A stretch of 64,000 bases of DNA from Burkholderia cepacia (lineage in GTDB: Bacteria; Pseudomonadota; Gammaproteobacteria; Burkholderiales; Burkholderiaceae), in contig NZ_CP073637.1 of the NCBI RefSeq assembly GCF_029962485.1, forward strand, positions 2,542,001-2,606,000, given 5' to 3'. This document shows positions 56,045 through 64,000 of this stretch, in pieces. The translations under genes were made by a program, and so were the position numbers. Each line of letters starts with the position of its first letter. Position 1 is the first letter of the stretch. The notes beneath the pieces were generated by a model. It made no database searches. It saw only the letters and a list, made by a program, of their open reading frames with translations, and had not been told where the DNA came from.

Positions 56045-58880
56045 GGTCTGGCAATGGCTCGGATGGGGACGATGCGCCCGGCACATCGGATTCGTCGTCG
56101 GGCACGGCAGGTGCCGCCGGCGGCGTCTCGACCGGCAGGGTGAACCAGAAGCGCGCGCCCGTCACGTGGCCGTCGGGCGCGGTGCGGTTGAGCGCGCCGA
56201 TTTTACCGCCGTGCGCCTCGACGATTGCGCGGCAGATCGCGAGGCCGAGCCCGATGCCCGGCGTCGCCGATTCCTTCTCGCCGCGCGTGAACTTGTCGAA
56301 GATGCGCGTTTCCATGCCGGCCGGCAGGCCCGGGCCGTGATCGTCGACATGCACGCGCACGAACGGCAGCCCGTCGTCGGTCACACGCTCCGCGCCGATG
56401 TCGATCGGCGTATCGGGTGGCGTGTACTTCGCCGCGTTCTCGAACAGGTTGGTGAACAGGCGCTCCATCAGCACCGCGTCCATCTGCAGCAGCGGCAGGT
56501 CGGCCGGCAGCGCGACGCGCGCCGGATGACGCGCGAGCACGCGCTTGCACGCGGCGAGCGCGGCGCCGACGGTTTCCTCGAGCAGCGACCACTGGCGCTT
56601 GAGCTGCAGGCTGCCGGCCTGCAGCCGCGCCATGTCGAGCAGGTTCGTGACGATGCCCGTCATGCGCAGCGCCTCGTCGTGAATCGCGTCGACGAGTTCG
56701 CCCTCGCGCTGCGCGAACCGCTCGGCCGCCACGGCGTCGCCGGCCTGCGCGGCCGCGCGCCCGTTCGCGAGCATCGACGAGAAGCCGACGATCGTCGTCA
56801 GCGGCGTGCGCAAGTCGTGCGAGATCGCCGACAGCAGCGAGTTGCGCAGCCGCTCGGACTCCATGTTGACGAGGGCATCGCGCGCGATCTCGACGTAGTG
56901 CACGCGTTCGAGCGCGAGCGCGATCTGCGCGGCGAAAGCATCGAGCATCCGCTGCTGCTCGGGCACCTCGAGCTCGCGCGGCTCGCGCGACGCGACCGCG
57001 AGCACGCCGCGCGTGCGCATCGGTGCCTTCAGCGGCAGGTACAGCGCGGCCGTCGCGGGCAACGTGTCGGTGCCGCGGCCGGCCGGCTTCTGCTGGTCGT
57101 ACACCCACTGGCCGACGTCGCTGTCGAGATCGGCGCCCGTCAGCGTGACGGCCGCATCGGGCTCCTCGATCTTCTGGCGCACCTTGTCCGCGCTGTCGGG
57201 CAGCAGGAACGCGACGCGCGCGCGGAACACCTCGCCCACGTGGCGGCTGCCGATCTCGACGATCTGTTCGGTCGTCAGCGCCGCGCCGAGCTCGCGCGCC
57301 ATCGCGTAGATCGCGCCGGTGCGGCGCTCGCGGCGCTGCGCGACGCTCGCCTGACGCGTCAGCGTCGACGTCAGGTGGCTGATCACGAGCGACGTCAGCA
57401 GCATCCCGAAGAAGGTCAGCAGGTACTGCGTATCGCTCACCGAGAACGACATGCGCGGCGGCACGAAGAAGTAATCGAACGCGGCCACCGACAGGAACGA
57501 CTGCAGCACGCCCGGGCCGCGCCCGAGCCGCACGGCCGAGAACACGACGCCGAGCAGGTACAGCATCACGAGGTTCGTCAGGTCGAGCCGCTCGGACACG
57601 AGGCTCGCGACGACCGTGATCGCCGCGCAGATCGCGGCCGCGTACGCGTAGTGCCGCGGCGGCGAACGATGCGTGCCGAACTGCGCGAACGCATCGCGCC
57701 AGTCGCGCGCACGCGCATCGAGCGGCGCGGCGCGCGCTTCGTCGCTCGCGGACGCACGGATCAGCATCAGGTCGACGTCGCCCGCGCGTTCGGCGAGCTG
57801 CTCGCCGAACGGCCGCGCGAGGCGGCGCATGAGCCCGGCCTTCGGCGAGCCACCCGCGACGATCTTCGACACGTTGCGCACCTTCGCATAGCCGATCAGC
57901 GCAGCGACCGCATCGGCGCCGGCGAGCGTGGCCGTTTCCGCGCCGAGTTCGGCCGCGAGCTTCAGCGCATCGAGCGTGCGTTGCCGCCGCGCATCGGGCA
58001 GCCGTTGCAGGCGCGGCGTCTCCACATACACGGCGAGCCAGTCGGCCTTCAGGCTCGCGGCGAGCCGCGCGGCCGCGCGCACGAGCGTCGGCGCTTCGGC
58101 GCCGGGCCCGACGCACACGAGCAGCCGCTCGCGCGCCTGCCAGATGCGCTGGATCGAGCGGTCGGCGCGGTACTCGCGCATCTGCGCGTCGACGCGATCG
58201 GCCGTGCGCCGCAGCGCGAGTTCGCGCAGCGCGATCAGGTTGCCCTTGCGGAAGAAGTTGCGCACCGCGCGCTCGGCCTGCTGCGCGAGATAGACCTTGC
58301 CGTCGCGCATCCGCTCGAGCAGTTCCTCGGCCGGCAGGTCGACGAGCGTGACTTCGTCGGCCGCGTCGAACACGCGGTCGGGCACGGTCTCCCACACTCG
58401 GATACCGGTGATCGCGCCGACCACGTCGTTCAGGCTTTCGAGGTGCTGGACGTTGACGGTCGTATAGACGTCGATGCCCGCGTCGAGCAGCTCGTAGACG
58501 TCCTGCCAGCGCTTCAGGTGACGCGCGCCCTGCACGTTCGAATGCGCGAGTTCGTCGACGAGGATCAGCTGCGGCTCACGCGCGAGCGCGCCGTCGAGAT
58601 CGAATTCGGCGAGCGTGCGGCCGCGATAGTCGATGCGCGCGAGCGGCAGCACGTCGAGGCCGTCGAGCAGCGCCGCGGTTTCGCTGCGGCCGTGGGTCTC
58701 GACGATGCCGACGACGACGTCGACGCCTTCCTGCAGGCGCTGGCGCGCGGCCTGCAGCATCGCGTAGGTCTTGCCGACACCGGCCGATGCGCCGAAGAAG
58801 ATCTTGAGCTGGCCGCGCCGCTGCTTTTCTTCGTCTCGTTGCAGCTTGTCGAGGAGTTGGTCTGGATCGGGACGGTTCAT
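56037..58880 (-). CDS. kdpD: Sensor histidine kinase KdpD
   Basis: A 947-residue sensor. In order: the KdpD N-terminal ATP-binding domain with Walker A GASAGVGKT (residues 30-38) and ILVDELAHSNVQGARHLKRW, a universal stress protein-like domain, four membrane helices, a GAF domain, and the kinase core with SAISHDLRTPL (phosphorylated His near residue 688), the N box and GIGLGLAICRAIVEAHGGKI. It phosphorylates KdpE. It is preceded by terminator-like hairpins, so it may have separate, lower expression. Confidence 0.96.
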   Translation of the reverse strand: MNRPDPDQLLDKLQRDEEKQRRGQLKIFFGASAGVGKTYAMLQAARQRLQEGVDVVVGIVETHGRSETAALLDGLDVLPLARIDYRGRTLAEFDLDGALAREPQLILVDELAHSNVQGARHLKRWQDVYELLDAGIDVYTTVNVQHLESLNDVVGAITGIRVWETVPDRVFDAADEVTLVDLPAEELLERMRDGKVYLAQQAERAVRNFFRKGNLIALRELALRRTADRVDAQMREYRADRSIQRIWQARERLLVCVGPGAEAPTLVRAAARLAASLKADWLAVYVETPRLQRLPDARRQRTLDALKLAAELGAETATLAGADAVAALIGYAKVRNVSKIVAGGSPKAGLMRRLARPFGEQLAERAGDVDLMLIRASASDEARAAPLDARARDWRDAFAQFGTHRSPPRHYAYAAAICAAITVVASLVSERLDLTNLVMLYLLGVVFSAVRLGRGPGVLQSFLSVAAFDYFFVPPRMSFSVSDTQYLLTFFGMLLTSLVISHLTSTLTRQASVAQRRERRTGAIYAMARELGAALTTEQIVEIGSRHVGEVFRARVAFLLPDSADKVRQKIEEPDAAVTLTGADLDSDVGQWVYDQQKPAGRGTDTLPATAALYLPLKAPMRTRGVLAVASREPRELEVPEQQRMLDAFAAQIALALERVHYVEIARDALVNMESERLRNSLLSAISHDLRTPLTTIVGFSSMLANGRAAAQAGDAVAAERFAQREGELVDAIHDEALRMTGIVTNLLDMARLQAGSLQLKRQWSLLEETVGAALAACKRVLARHPARVALPADLPLLQMDAVLMERLFTNLFENAAKYTPPDTPIDIGAERVTDDGLPFVRVHVDDHGPGLPAGMETRIFDKFTRGEKESATPGIGLGLAICRAIVEAHGGKIGALNRTAPDGHVTGARFWFTLPVETPPAAPAVPDDESDVPGASSPSEPLPDHE

Positions 58881-58939
58881 GCGTCAGGAAAGCGGAGCGC
58901 ACGGATGCGCGCGAGTACGAGCATTGTTGTTCCAAATCG

Positions 58940-58971
58940 CCGCAAAAGGCAAAGACGGCGCATGCGCCGTC
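58940..58971 (-). terminator. Terminator-like hairpin between kdpC and kdpD
   Basis: A self-complementary GACGGCGCATGCGCCGTC (18 bases; any loop must come from the central CATG) is followed on the reverse strand by TTTGCCTTTTG. It would reduce read-through from kdpFABC into kdpDE. Confidence 0.6.
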
Positions 58972-58981
58972 GGGAATGAAT

Positions 58982-59013
58982 GCGTCCGGCGCGGATCATG
59001 CCGCGCCGGACGC
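58982..59013 (-). other. Strong inverted repeat just after kdpC
   Basis: GCGTCCGGCGCGG and CCGCGCCGGACGC form a perfect 13-base-pair stem with a six-base loop, 15 bases after the kdpC stop. There is no T-tract, so it may stabilise the 3' end of the kdpFABC mRNA while the next hairpin terminates. Confidence 0.6.
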
Positions 59014-59027
59014 CGGTCGTCACACGC

Positions 59028-59608
59028 TCAGTGCGCGGCCTGCGCCGCGTCGAGCGCGAGGTTCAGCTTCAGCACGTTCACGCGCGGCTCGCCGAGCACG
59101 CCGAACTGGCGGCCCTTCGTGTTCGCGGCGACAAGCTGCGCGACCGCGTCGGGCGTCAGGTTGCGCGCCTTCGCGATGCGCTCGATCTGGTACGCGGCGG
59201 CGCCGGCGTGATCTCCGGATCGAGACCGCTCGCCGACGCCGTCACGAGGTCGACCGGCACGGGCTTCGACATGTCGGTGCCGGCGTCGCGCAGCGCGGCG
59301 ATACGCCCCTTCACCTGGTCGGCGAGCGACGGGTTCAGCGGGCCGAGGTTCGAGCCGCCGGAGCCGGTCGCGTTGTACGGCATCGGCGCGGTGGCCGACA
59401 GTCGACCCCAGAAGTACTTCGGCGCGTCGAACTGCTGGCCGATCAGCGCGGAGCCGACCGCCTTGCCATCCTTCTCGATCAGGCTGCCGTTCGCCTGCGA
59501 CGGGAACACGGCCTGGCCGAACACGGTCATCACGGCCGGGTAAGCAAGGCCCGTCACCGTGGCCATTACGACAAAGATCACGACGAGCGGGCGAATCAAC
59601 GTTTTCAT
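59028..59608 (-). pseudogene. kdpC: Potassium-transporting ATPase subunit C, frameshifted
   Basis: KdpC is the small membrane subunit that helps KdpB bind ATP and assemble the KdpFABC pump. The first 136 codons or so are normal: [20 protein letters not shown] membrane helix, [20 protein letters not shown] and [19 protein letters not shown]. Then the frame breaks in a GC-rich run near 59193-59208: reading continues as [14 protein letters not shown] and stops at 59156. If one base is restored the normal tail ([13 protein letters not shown] ... [19 protein letters not shown]) continues to a stop at 59028, giving 193 residues, the usual length. One base is missing. Either a real mutation or a sequencing error. 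Confidence 0.9.
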
Positions 59609-59633
59609 GATGTTTCCTTCAAATGCGGCCGGC

Positions 59634-61718
59634 TCAGGCCCAGCCGAGTGCGGCGAGCGTCATGTCGATCAGCTTGATGAACGGGAACGGCAGCAGCACG
59701 CCGCCGAGGCCATACACCAGCAGGTTGCGGCGCAGCAGCGAGGCCGCGCCGAGCGGCCGGTACGTGACGCCCTTCAGCGCGAGCGGGATCAGCGCGACGA
59801 TGATCAGCGCGTTGAAGATCACCGCCGACAGGATCGCGGAGGCCGGCGACGTCAGGTGCATGATGTCGAGCACGCGCAGTTGCGGGTACGTCGTCACGAA
59901 CGCAGCCGGGATGATCGCGAAGTACTTCGCGATGTCGTTCGCGATCGAGAACGTCGTCAGCGAGCCGCGCGTCATCAGCATCTGCTTGCCGATCTCGACG
60001 ATCTCGATCAGCTTCGTCGGGTTCGAATCGAGGTCGACCATGTTGCCGGCTTCCTTCGCCGCCTGCGTACCCGTATTCATCGCCACGGCAACGTCAGCCT
60101 GCGCGAGCGCCGGGGCGTCGTTCGTGCCGTCGCCCGTCATCGCAACCAGACGGCCTGCCGCCTGGTGCTCGCGGATCGTCGCGAGCTTGGTTTCCGGCGT
60201 CGCCTCCGCGAGAAAATCGTCGACACCCGCTTCCGCCGCGATCGCCGCAGCCGTCAGCCGGTTGTCGCCCGTCACCATCACGGTCTTGATGCCCATCTTG
60301 CGCAGCTCCGCGAAGCGCTCCTTGATGCCGCCCTTCACGATGTCCTTCAGCTCGATCACGCCGAGCACGCGCGCCGCCCCTTCATGCAGGTCAGCCACGA
60401 CGAGCGGCGTGCTGCCGCGGCGCGCCACCTCGTCGACCGCGCGACGCACTTCTTCCGGGAAACGGCTGCCGTGCGCCTCGACGTAGTTGCGGATCGCATC
60501 GGCCGCGCCCTTGCGGATTTCACGGCCCGGCAAGTCGACGCCGCTCATCCGCGTCTGCGCGGAAAAGCCGAGGAACGTCGCGTGCAGTTGCGCCATGTCG
60601 CGCTGGCGAATGTTGAAACGTTCCTTGGCCAGTACCACGATGCTGCGGCCTTCCGGCGTTTCGTCGGCGAGCGACGACAGTTGCGCGGCATCGGCCAGCG
60701 CTTCCTCGGTCACGCCGGGCGCCGGCACGAACGTCGACGCCTGGCGGTTGCCGAGCGTGATCGTGCCGGTCTTGTCGAGCAGCAGCACGTCGACGTCGCC
60801 GGCCGCTTCCACCGCGCGGCCCGACGTCGCGATCACGTTCGCCTGCATCATCCGGCTCATCCCGGCCACGCCGATCGCGGACAGCAAGCCGCCGATCGTC
60901 GTCGGGATCAGGCACACGAGCAGCGCGACGAGCGCGGTGATCGTCACCACGTGGCCGGCCTTCATCGCTTCGACCGAGAACATCGAGAACGGCAGCAGCG
61001 TTGCAGTGGCCAGCAGCATCACGATCGTCAGCGCGACCAGCAGGATCGTCAGCGCGATCTCGTTCGGCGTCTTCTTGCGCTTCGCGCCTTCGACCATCGC
61101 GATCATCCGGTCGAGGAACGCCTCGCCCGGGTTCGCGGTGACCTTGACGACGATCCAGTCGGACAGCACGCGCGTGCCGCCCGTCACCGACGAGAAGTCG
61201 CCGCCCGATTCGCGGATCACCGGCGCGGATTCGCCGGTGATCGCCGATTCGTCGACGGACGCGACGCCGTCGACGACCTCGCCGTCGGCCGGGATCACGT
61301 CGCCGGACTCGACGAGCACGACATCGCCCTTACGCAGATCGCTCGCGGTCGTGATGCGGATCGGCGACTTCGGATGCGGCTCGTTGAGCTTCTTCGCCAT
61401 CACGTCCTTCTTCGCGCTGCGCAGCGATGCAGCCTGCGCCTTCGAGCGCCCTTCGGCGAGCGCTTCGGCGAAGTTCGCGAACAGCACGGTGAACCACAGC
61501 CACAGCGCGATCGCGAGGATGAAGCCCGACGGCGCCTCGGCCTGGCCGGCGAGCGCCGCGATCCACAGAATCGTGGTCAGGATGCTGCCGACGTACACGC
61601 AGAACATCACCGGATTGCGGAACTGCGTGCGCGGCGTGAGTTTCTTGAACGAGTCCACGATCGCCGGGCGCAGCAGCGCCGGATCGAACATGGACCGTGT
61701 TGCGGAATGTTGAGTCAT
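59634..61718 (-). CDS. kdpB: Potassium-transporting ATPase ATP-binding subunit
   Basis: A 694-residue P-type ATPase. The phosphorylated Asp is in [17 protein letters not shown] (near residue 314); TGES appears as [20 protein letters not shown]; the hinge is [20 protein letters not shown]. Seven membrane helices. It hydrolyses ATP to drive K uptake by KdpA. Located 25 bp upstream of kdpC and 54 bp after kdpA. Confidence 0.97.
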   Translation of the reverse strand: MTQHSATRSMFDPALLRPAIVDSFKKLTPRTQFRNPVMFCVYVGSILTTILWIAALAGQAEAPSGFILAIALWLWFTVLFANFAEALAEGRSKAQAASLRSAKKDVMAKKLNEPHPKSPIRITTASDLRKGDVVLVESGDVIPADGEVVDGVASVDESAITGESAPVIRESGGDFSSVTGGTRVLSDWIVVKVTANPGEAFLDRMIAMVEGAKRKKTPNEIALTILLVALTIVMLLATATLLPFSMFSVEAMKAGHVVTITALVALLVCLIPTTIGGLLSAIGVAGMSRMMQANVIATSGRAVEAAGDVDVLLLDKTGTITLGNRQASTFVPAPGVTEEALADAAQLSSLADETPEGRSIVVLAKERFNIRQRDMAQLHATFLGFSAQTRMSGVDLPGREIRKGAADAIRNYVEAHGSRFPEEVRRAVDEVARRGSTPLVVADLHEGAARVLGVIELKDIVKGGIKERFAELRKMGIKTVMVTGDNRLTAAAIAAEAGVDDFLAEATPETKLATIREHQAAGRLVAMTGDGTNDAPALAQADVAVAMNTGTQAAKEAGNMVDLDSNPTKLIEIVEIGKQMLMTRGSLTTFSIANDIAKYFAIIPAAFVTTYPQLRVLDIMHLTSPASAILSAVIFNALIIVALIPLALKGVTYRPLGAASLLRRNLLVYGLGGVLLPFPFIKLIDMTLAALGWA

Positions 61719-61772
61719 TGCGATCTCTTCAATCTCTTCAGTCTTTTCAATGTGTCGCCATGCGGGCGCGCG

Positions 61773-63578
61773 TTACGCGCCCAGCCACATCATCAGGTGC
61801 TCGACGCCCGGGCCGAGCGCAAGCGCCGGCACGTAGGTCAGCGCGCCCACCAGCAGCACGGTGCCGAGCAGCAGCACGACGAACAGCGGACCGTGCGTCG
61901 GCAGCGTGCCGCTCGTCACCGCGATGCGCTTCTTCGCGGCCAGCGAACCGGCGATCGCCAGCACCGGCACGATCGTGCCGAAGCGGCCGAACCACATCGC
62001 GATCGCGGTCATCCAGTTGTAGAACGGCGTGCCGACCGTCAGGCCCGCGAACGCGCTGCCGTTGTTGTTGGCGGCCGAGCTGAACGCGTACAGGATTTCC
62101 GAGAAGCCGTGCGGCCCCGGGTTCGCGATGCCGGCCTTGCCCGCATCGGCGAGCACGGCGATCGACGTGCCGACCAGCACGAGCAGCGGCGTGAGCAGCA
62201 CGACGATCGACACCATCTTCATCTCGTACGCTTCGATCTTCTTGCCGACGTATTCCGGCGTGCGGCCGATCATCAGGCCGGCGACGAACACCGCGAGCAG
62301 CGCGAACACGAGCATCCCGTAGAGACCCGAGCCGACCCCGCCGAAGATCACCTCGCCGAGCTGCATCAGCAGCATCGGCACGAGACCGCCGAGCGGCGTC
62401 AGCGAATCGTGCATCGTGTCGACCGCGCCGCATGACGCGGCCGTCGTCGCGACCGTGAAGATGCCGGTCTGCGCGATACCGAAGCGCGTTTCCTTGCCTT
62501 CCATGTTGCCGCCCGGCTGCAGCGCGCTCGTCGACTGGTCGACGTGCAGCGCGGCGAGCGTCGGGTTGCCGCCCTGCTCGGCGTTCACCTCGATGCCGAC
62601 CGCGACCGCGAACGCGACCGTCATCGCCGCGAGCACGGCGATGCCCTGCCGGCGGTCGCCGATCATGCGGCCGAACACGAGACACAGCGCGGCCGGGATG
62701 ATCAGGATCGAGAAGATCTGCAGGAAGTTCGCGAACGGCGTCGGGTTCTCGTACGGGTGCGCGGAGTTCGCGTTGAAGAAGCCGCCACCGTTGGTGCCGA
62801 GCATCTTGATCGCTTCCTGCGACGCGACCGGGCCCATCGCGAGCGTCTGCTTCGTGAGCGGGGTCGGCACCGTCACCGCGTTGCCCTTGTCGTCCTTCAC
62901 CGGGTTGCCCTGCGCGTCGAGCTTCGGCGCCGCATAGGTGCTCGTCTGCAGCACCGGCACGTCCTCGTACGACTTCATGTTCTGGATCACGCCCTGGCTC
63001 ATCAGCAGCGCGGCGATGATCATCGACATCGGCACGAGCACGTACATCGTCACGCGCGTGAGGTCGACCCAGAAGTTGCCGATCGTCTGCGCGGTGTGAC
63101 GCGCGAAGCCGCGGATCAGCGCGATCACGACGACGATGCCGGTCGCGGCCGACAGGAAGTTCTGCACGGTGAAGCCGAGCATCTGCGCCAGGTAGCTGAC
63201 GGTCTGCTCGGGCGTGTAATCCTGCCAGTTCGTGTTGGTGACGAAGCTGACGGCCGTGTTGAATGCGCCGTCGACCGTCATCGCGCCGAATTGCTGCGGG
63301 TTGCCGGGCAGGAAGCCCTGCAGGCGCAGCAGGCCATAAAGGAACAATGCGCCGAGCGCGTTGAACGCGATCGTCGCGATCGCGTACTGCTTCCAGTTCA
63401 TCTCGCTGCCGGCGTCGACGCCGGCGATGCGGTACAGCACGCGTTCGAGCGGCCCGAACACGCGCACGACGCGCGAGCTGCCGTCCATCACGGCCGTCAG
63501 GTAGCGCGCGACCGGCACGGCCGCCGCCAGCAGTACGACGATGAACAACAACGATTGCAACAGGTTGTTCGCGTTCAT
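61773..63578 (-). CDS. kdpA: Potassium-transporting ATPase potassium-binding subunit
   Basis: A 601-residue membrane channel-like subunit related to the Trk/Ktr superfamily, with ten helices and four pseudo-selectivity loops (for example [54 protein letters not shown]). It holds high-affinity K. Start ATG 63578 overlaps the kdpF stop by ATGA. Confidence 0.97.
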   Translation of the reverse strand: MNANNLLQSLLFIVVLLAAAVPVARYLTAVMDGSSRVVRVFGPLERVLYRIAGVDAGSEMNWKQYAIATIAFNALGALFLYGLLRLQGFLPGNPQQFGAMTVDGAFNTAVSFVTNTNWQDYTPEQTVSYLAQMLGFTVQNFLSAATGIVVVIALIRGFARHTAQTIGNFWVDLTRVTMYVLVPMSMIIAALLMSQGVIQNMKSYEDVPVLQTSTYAAPKLDAQGNPVKDDKGNAVTVPTPLTKQTLAMGPVASQEAIKMLGTNGGGFFNANSAHPYENPTPFANFLQIFSILIIPAALCLVFGRMIGDRRQGIAVLAAMTVAFAVAVGIEVNAEQGGNPTLAALHVDQSTSALQPGGNMEGKETRFGIAQTGIFTVATTAASCGAVDTMHDSLTPLGGLVPMLLMQLGEVIFGGVGSGLYGMLVFALLAVFVAGLMIGRTPEYVGKKIEAYEMKMVSIVVLLTPLLVLVGTSIAVLADAGKAGIANPGPHGFSEILYAFSSAANNNGSAFAGLTVGTPFYNWMTAIAMWFGRFGTIVPVLAIAGSLAAKKRIAVTSGTLPTHGPLFVVLLLGTVLLVGALTYVPALALGPGVEHLMMWLGA

Positions 63579-63667
63579 TCGATGTCCTCCGCGCGCAGCA
63601 GCGCAAAGACGAGATACGCGAACAGCAGGGCCGTCGAGGCGCCCGCCAGCCAAAGCATCCAGGTCAT
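63575..63667 (-). CDS. kdpF: Potassium-transporting ATPase subunit F
   Basis: A 30-residue single-helix protein beginning [12 protein letters not shown] and ending [13 protein letters not shown], which is the KdpF pattern (hydrophobic helix, then LLRAE). It stabilises the KdpFABC complex in the inner membrane. Coupled to both the small ORF before it and kdpA after it by four-base overlaps. Confidence 0.85.
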   Translation of the reverse strand: MTWMLWLAGASTALLFAYLVFALLRAEDIE

Positions 63668-63771
63668 GCTCGCCCCCCGCGACCGTATTGCACGAGCTTC
63701 TCGCAACCGGCGATCAAACCGAGGATCAGCGCGGTGAAAAGCACCAGGGCGCCGATAAATACCCCATCCAT
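63664..63771 (-). CDS. Small membrane peptide upstream of kdpF
   Basis: A 35-residue frame starting [20 protein letters not shown], followed by a short basic tail with CEKL and QYGR. GGAG lies nine bases upstream and its stop overlaps the kdpF start (ATGA), so it is very likely translated. It is one membrane helix. Similar short membrane frames occur ahead of kdpF in other proteobacteria as far as I recall, but I know of no assigned function. It may be an extra subunit or regulator of the pump. Confidence 0.7.
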   Translation of the reverse strand: MDGVFIGALVLFTALILGLIAGCEKLVQYGRGGRA

Positions 63772-63852
63772 TTTTGTGTTCTCCGTCATCGAAGTGAGAC
63801 GACTAGAACCTTATGGGAATGCACGTAAAGGACGGGTCAAAGGTATCGGGGT

Positions 63853-63872
63853 GGGTATAAAAACCGTGTAAA
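63853..63872 (-). promoter_or_regulatory. Putative KdpE operator
   Basis: Reverse-strand TTTACAC, two bases, then TTTTTATACCC, about 80 bases upstream of the first kdp start codon. This resembles the T-rich TTTATAC/TTTACAC half-sites bound by KdpE in E. coli. Position fits activation of kdpFABC. No certain -35/-10 was assigned. Confidence 0.45.
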
Positions 63873-63934
63873 CGCGCGAAGAGGACAAACCGGGAGGCGG
63901 GACGGACGGCGCCGCTGCGCCGCCCGCAAGGGCG

Positions 63935-63957
63935 CGTGCCGGCATGGCGCCGGCACG
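63935..63957 (-). terminator. GC-rich hairpin after the right-edge gene
   Basis: CGTGCCGGC and GCCGGCACG form a perfect nine-base-pair stem with a five-base loop, 10 bases after the stop codon of the partial gene. No T-tract follows, so its termination strength is uncertain. Confidence 0.4.
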
Positions 63958-63967
63958 GGGAGGCAGG

Positions 63968-64000
63968 TCAGGGAACGAGGATCGTCGAGCCGGTGGTCTT
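63968..64000 (-). CDS. Partial CDS, C-terminus only
   Basis: The last ten codons of a reverse-strand gene (KTTGSTILVP, then TGA at 63970-63968). The segment GSTILVP resembles the final strand of LysM repeats (GxTLxVP), so a LysM-containing protein such as a lytic transglycosylase is possible, but ten residues cannot decide. Confidence 0.4.
   Translation of the reverse strand, partial: KTTGSTILVP

Noticed and set aside
55860..58979. A 1039-codon forward frame antisense to kdpD
   Set aside because: Antisense shadow; kdpD on the reverse strand has all expected domains and motifs.

Overview
The window is typical of a high-GC betaproteobacterial chromosome and almost certainly comes from a Burkholderia species (primary chromosome). 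The evidence is the gene order tpiA-secG-tRNA-Leu-nuoA to nuoN-DUF2818-NUDIX-DUF1178, the ilvBHC-psd-pssA-leuA block, very GC-rich third codon positions, and strong similarity of the proteins to Burkholderia families. I cannot name the species from sequence alone. There is no sign of a prophage, insertion sequence, CRISPR array or genomic island; this is core, densely packed chromosome.

Layout. 1-5.3 kb: the start of a glutathione S-transferase gene, an enoyl-CoA hydratase family gene, a second GST, and a reverse-strand acyl-CoA cluster (two acyl-CoA dehydrogenases and two MaoC hot-dog hydratases). 5.4-23.3 kb: a reverse-strand block containing tpiA, secG, tRNA-Leu(GAG), a terminator, the fourteen-gene respiratory complex I operon nuoABCDEFGHIJKLMN, then DUF2818, NUDIX and DUF1178 genes. 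23.4-28.7 kb: a quinone oxidoreductase, rpsO-pnp with a terminator after each, and an orphan amino-acid-type binding protein. 28.9-32 kb: a lipoprotein, then a beta-carbonic anhydrase with a SulP anion transporter. 32-39.4 kb: branched-chain amino acid synthesis (leuA behind a leucine-rich leader peptide; ilvBHC behind a sigma70 promoter) with phosphatidylserine synthase and decarboxylase between. 39.4-41.7 kb: an ECF sigma factor with three membrane or hypothetical genes. 41.9-48.9 kb: a metallophosphoesterase, a glycosyltransferase and a diacylglycerol kinase behind a Pho-box-like repeat, then TetR, LOG and SDR genes and a PMT/ArnT-like glycosyltransferase. 49-55.2 kb: DUF924, an alanyl-tRNA editing protein, truncated haemoglobin, a large FtsX-like permease, DUF4126, and a guanidinium exporter behind a guanidine-II riboswitch. 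55.3-63.8 kb: the potassium-responsive kdp locus (small ORF, kdpF, A, B, C, D, E), with kdpC frameshifted.

The most interesting observations are: (1) the PlcP-like phosphoesterase, glycosyltransferase and DgkA set behind a Pho-box-like site, which looks like a phosphate-starvation lipid-remodelling operon; (2) a short leader peptide upstream of leuA, rich in rare leucine codons and apparently leaderless; (3) a one-base frameshift in kdpC; (4) a two-hairpin guanidine-II riboswitch upstream of the exporter; (5) an extra 35-codon membrane ORF coupled to kdpF; (6) a histidine-rich loop in NuoL. All functional statements rest on motif recognition and gene context; no database search was run.
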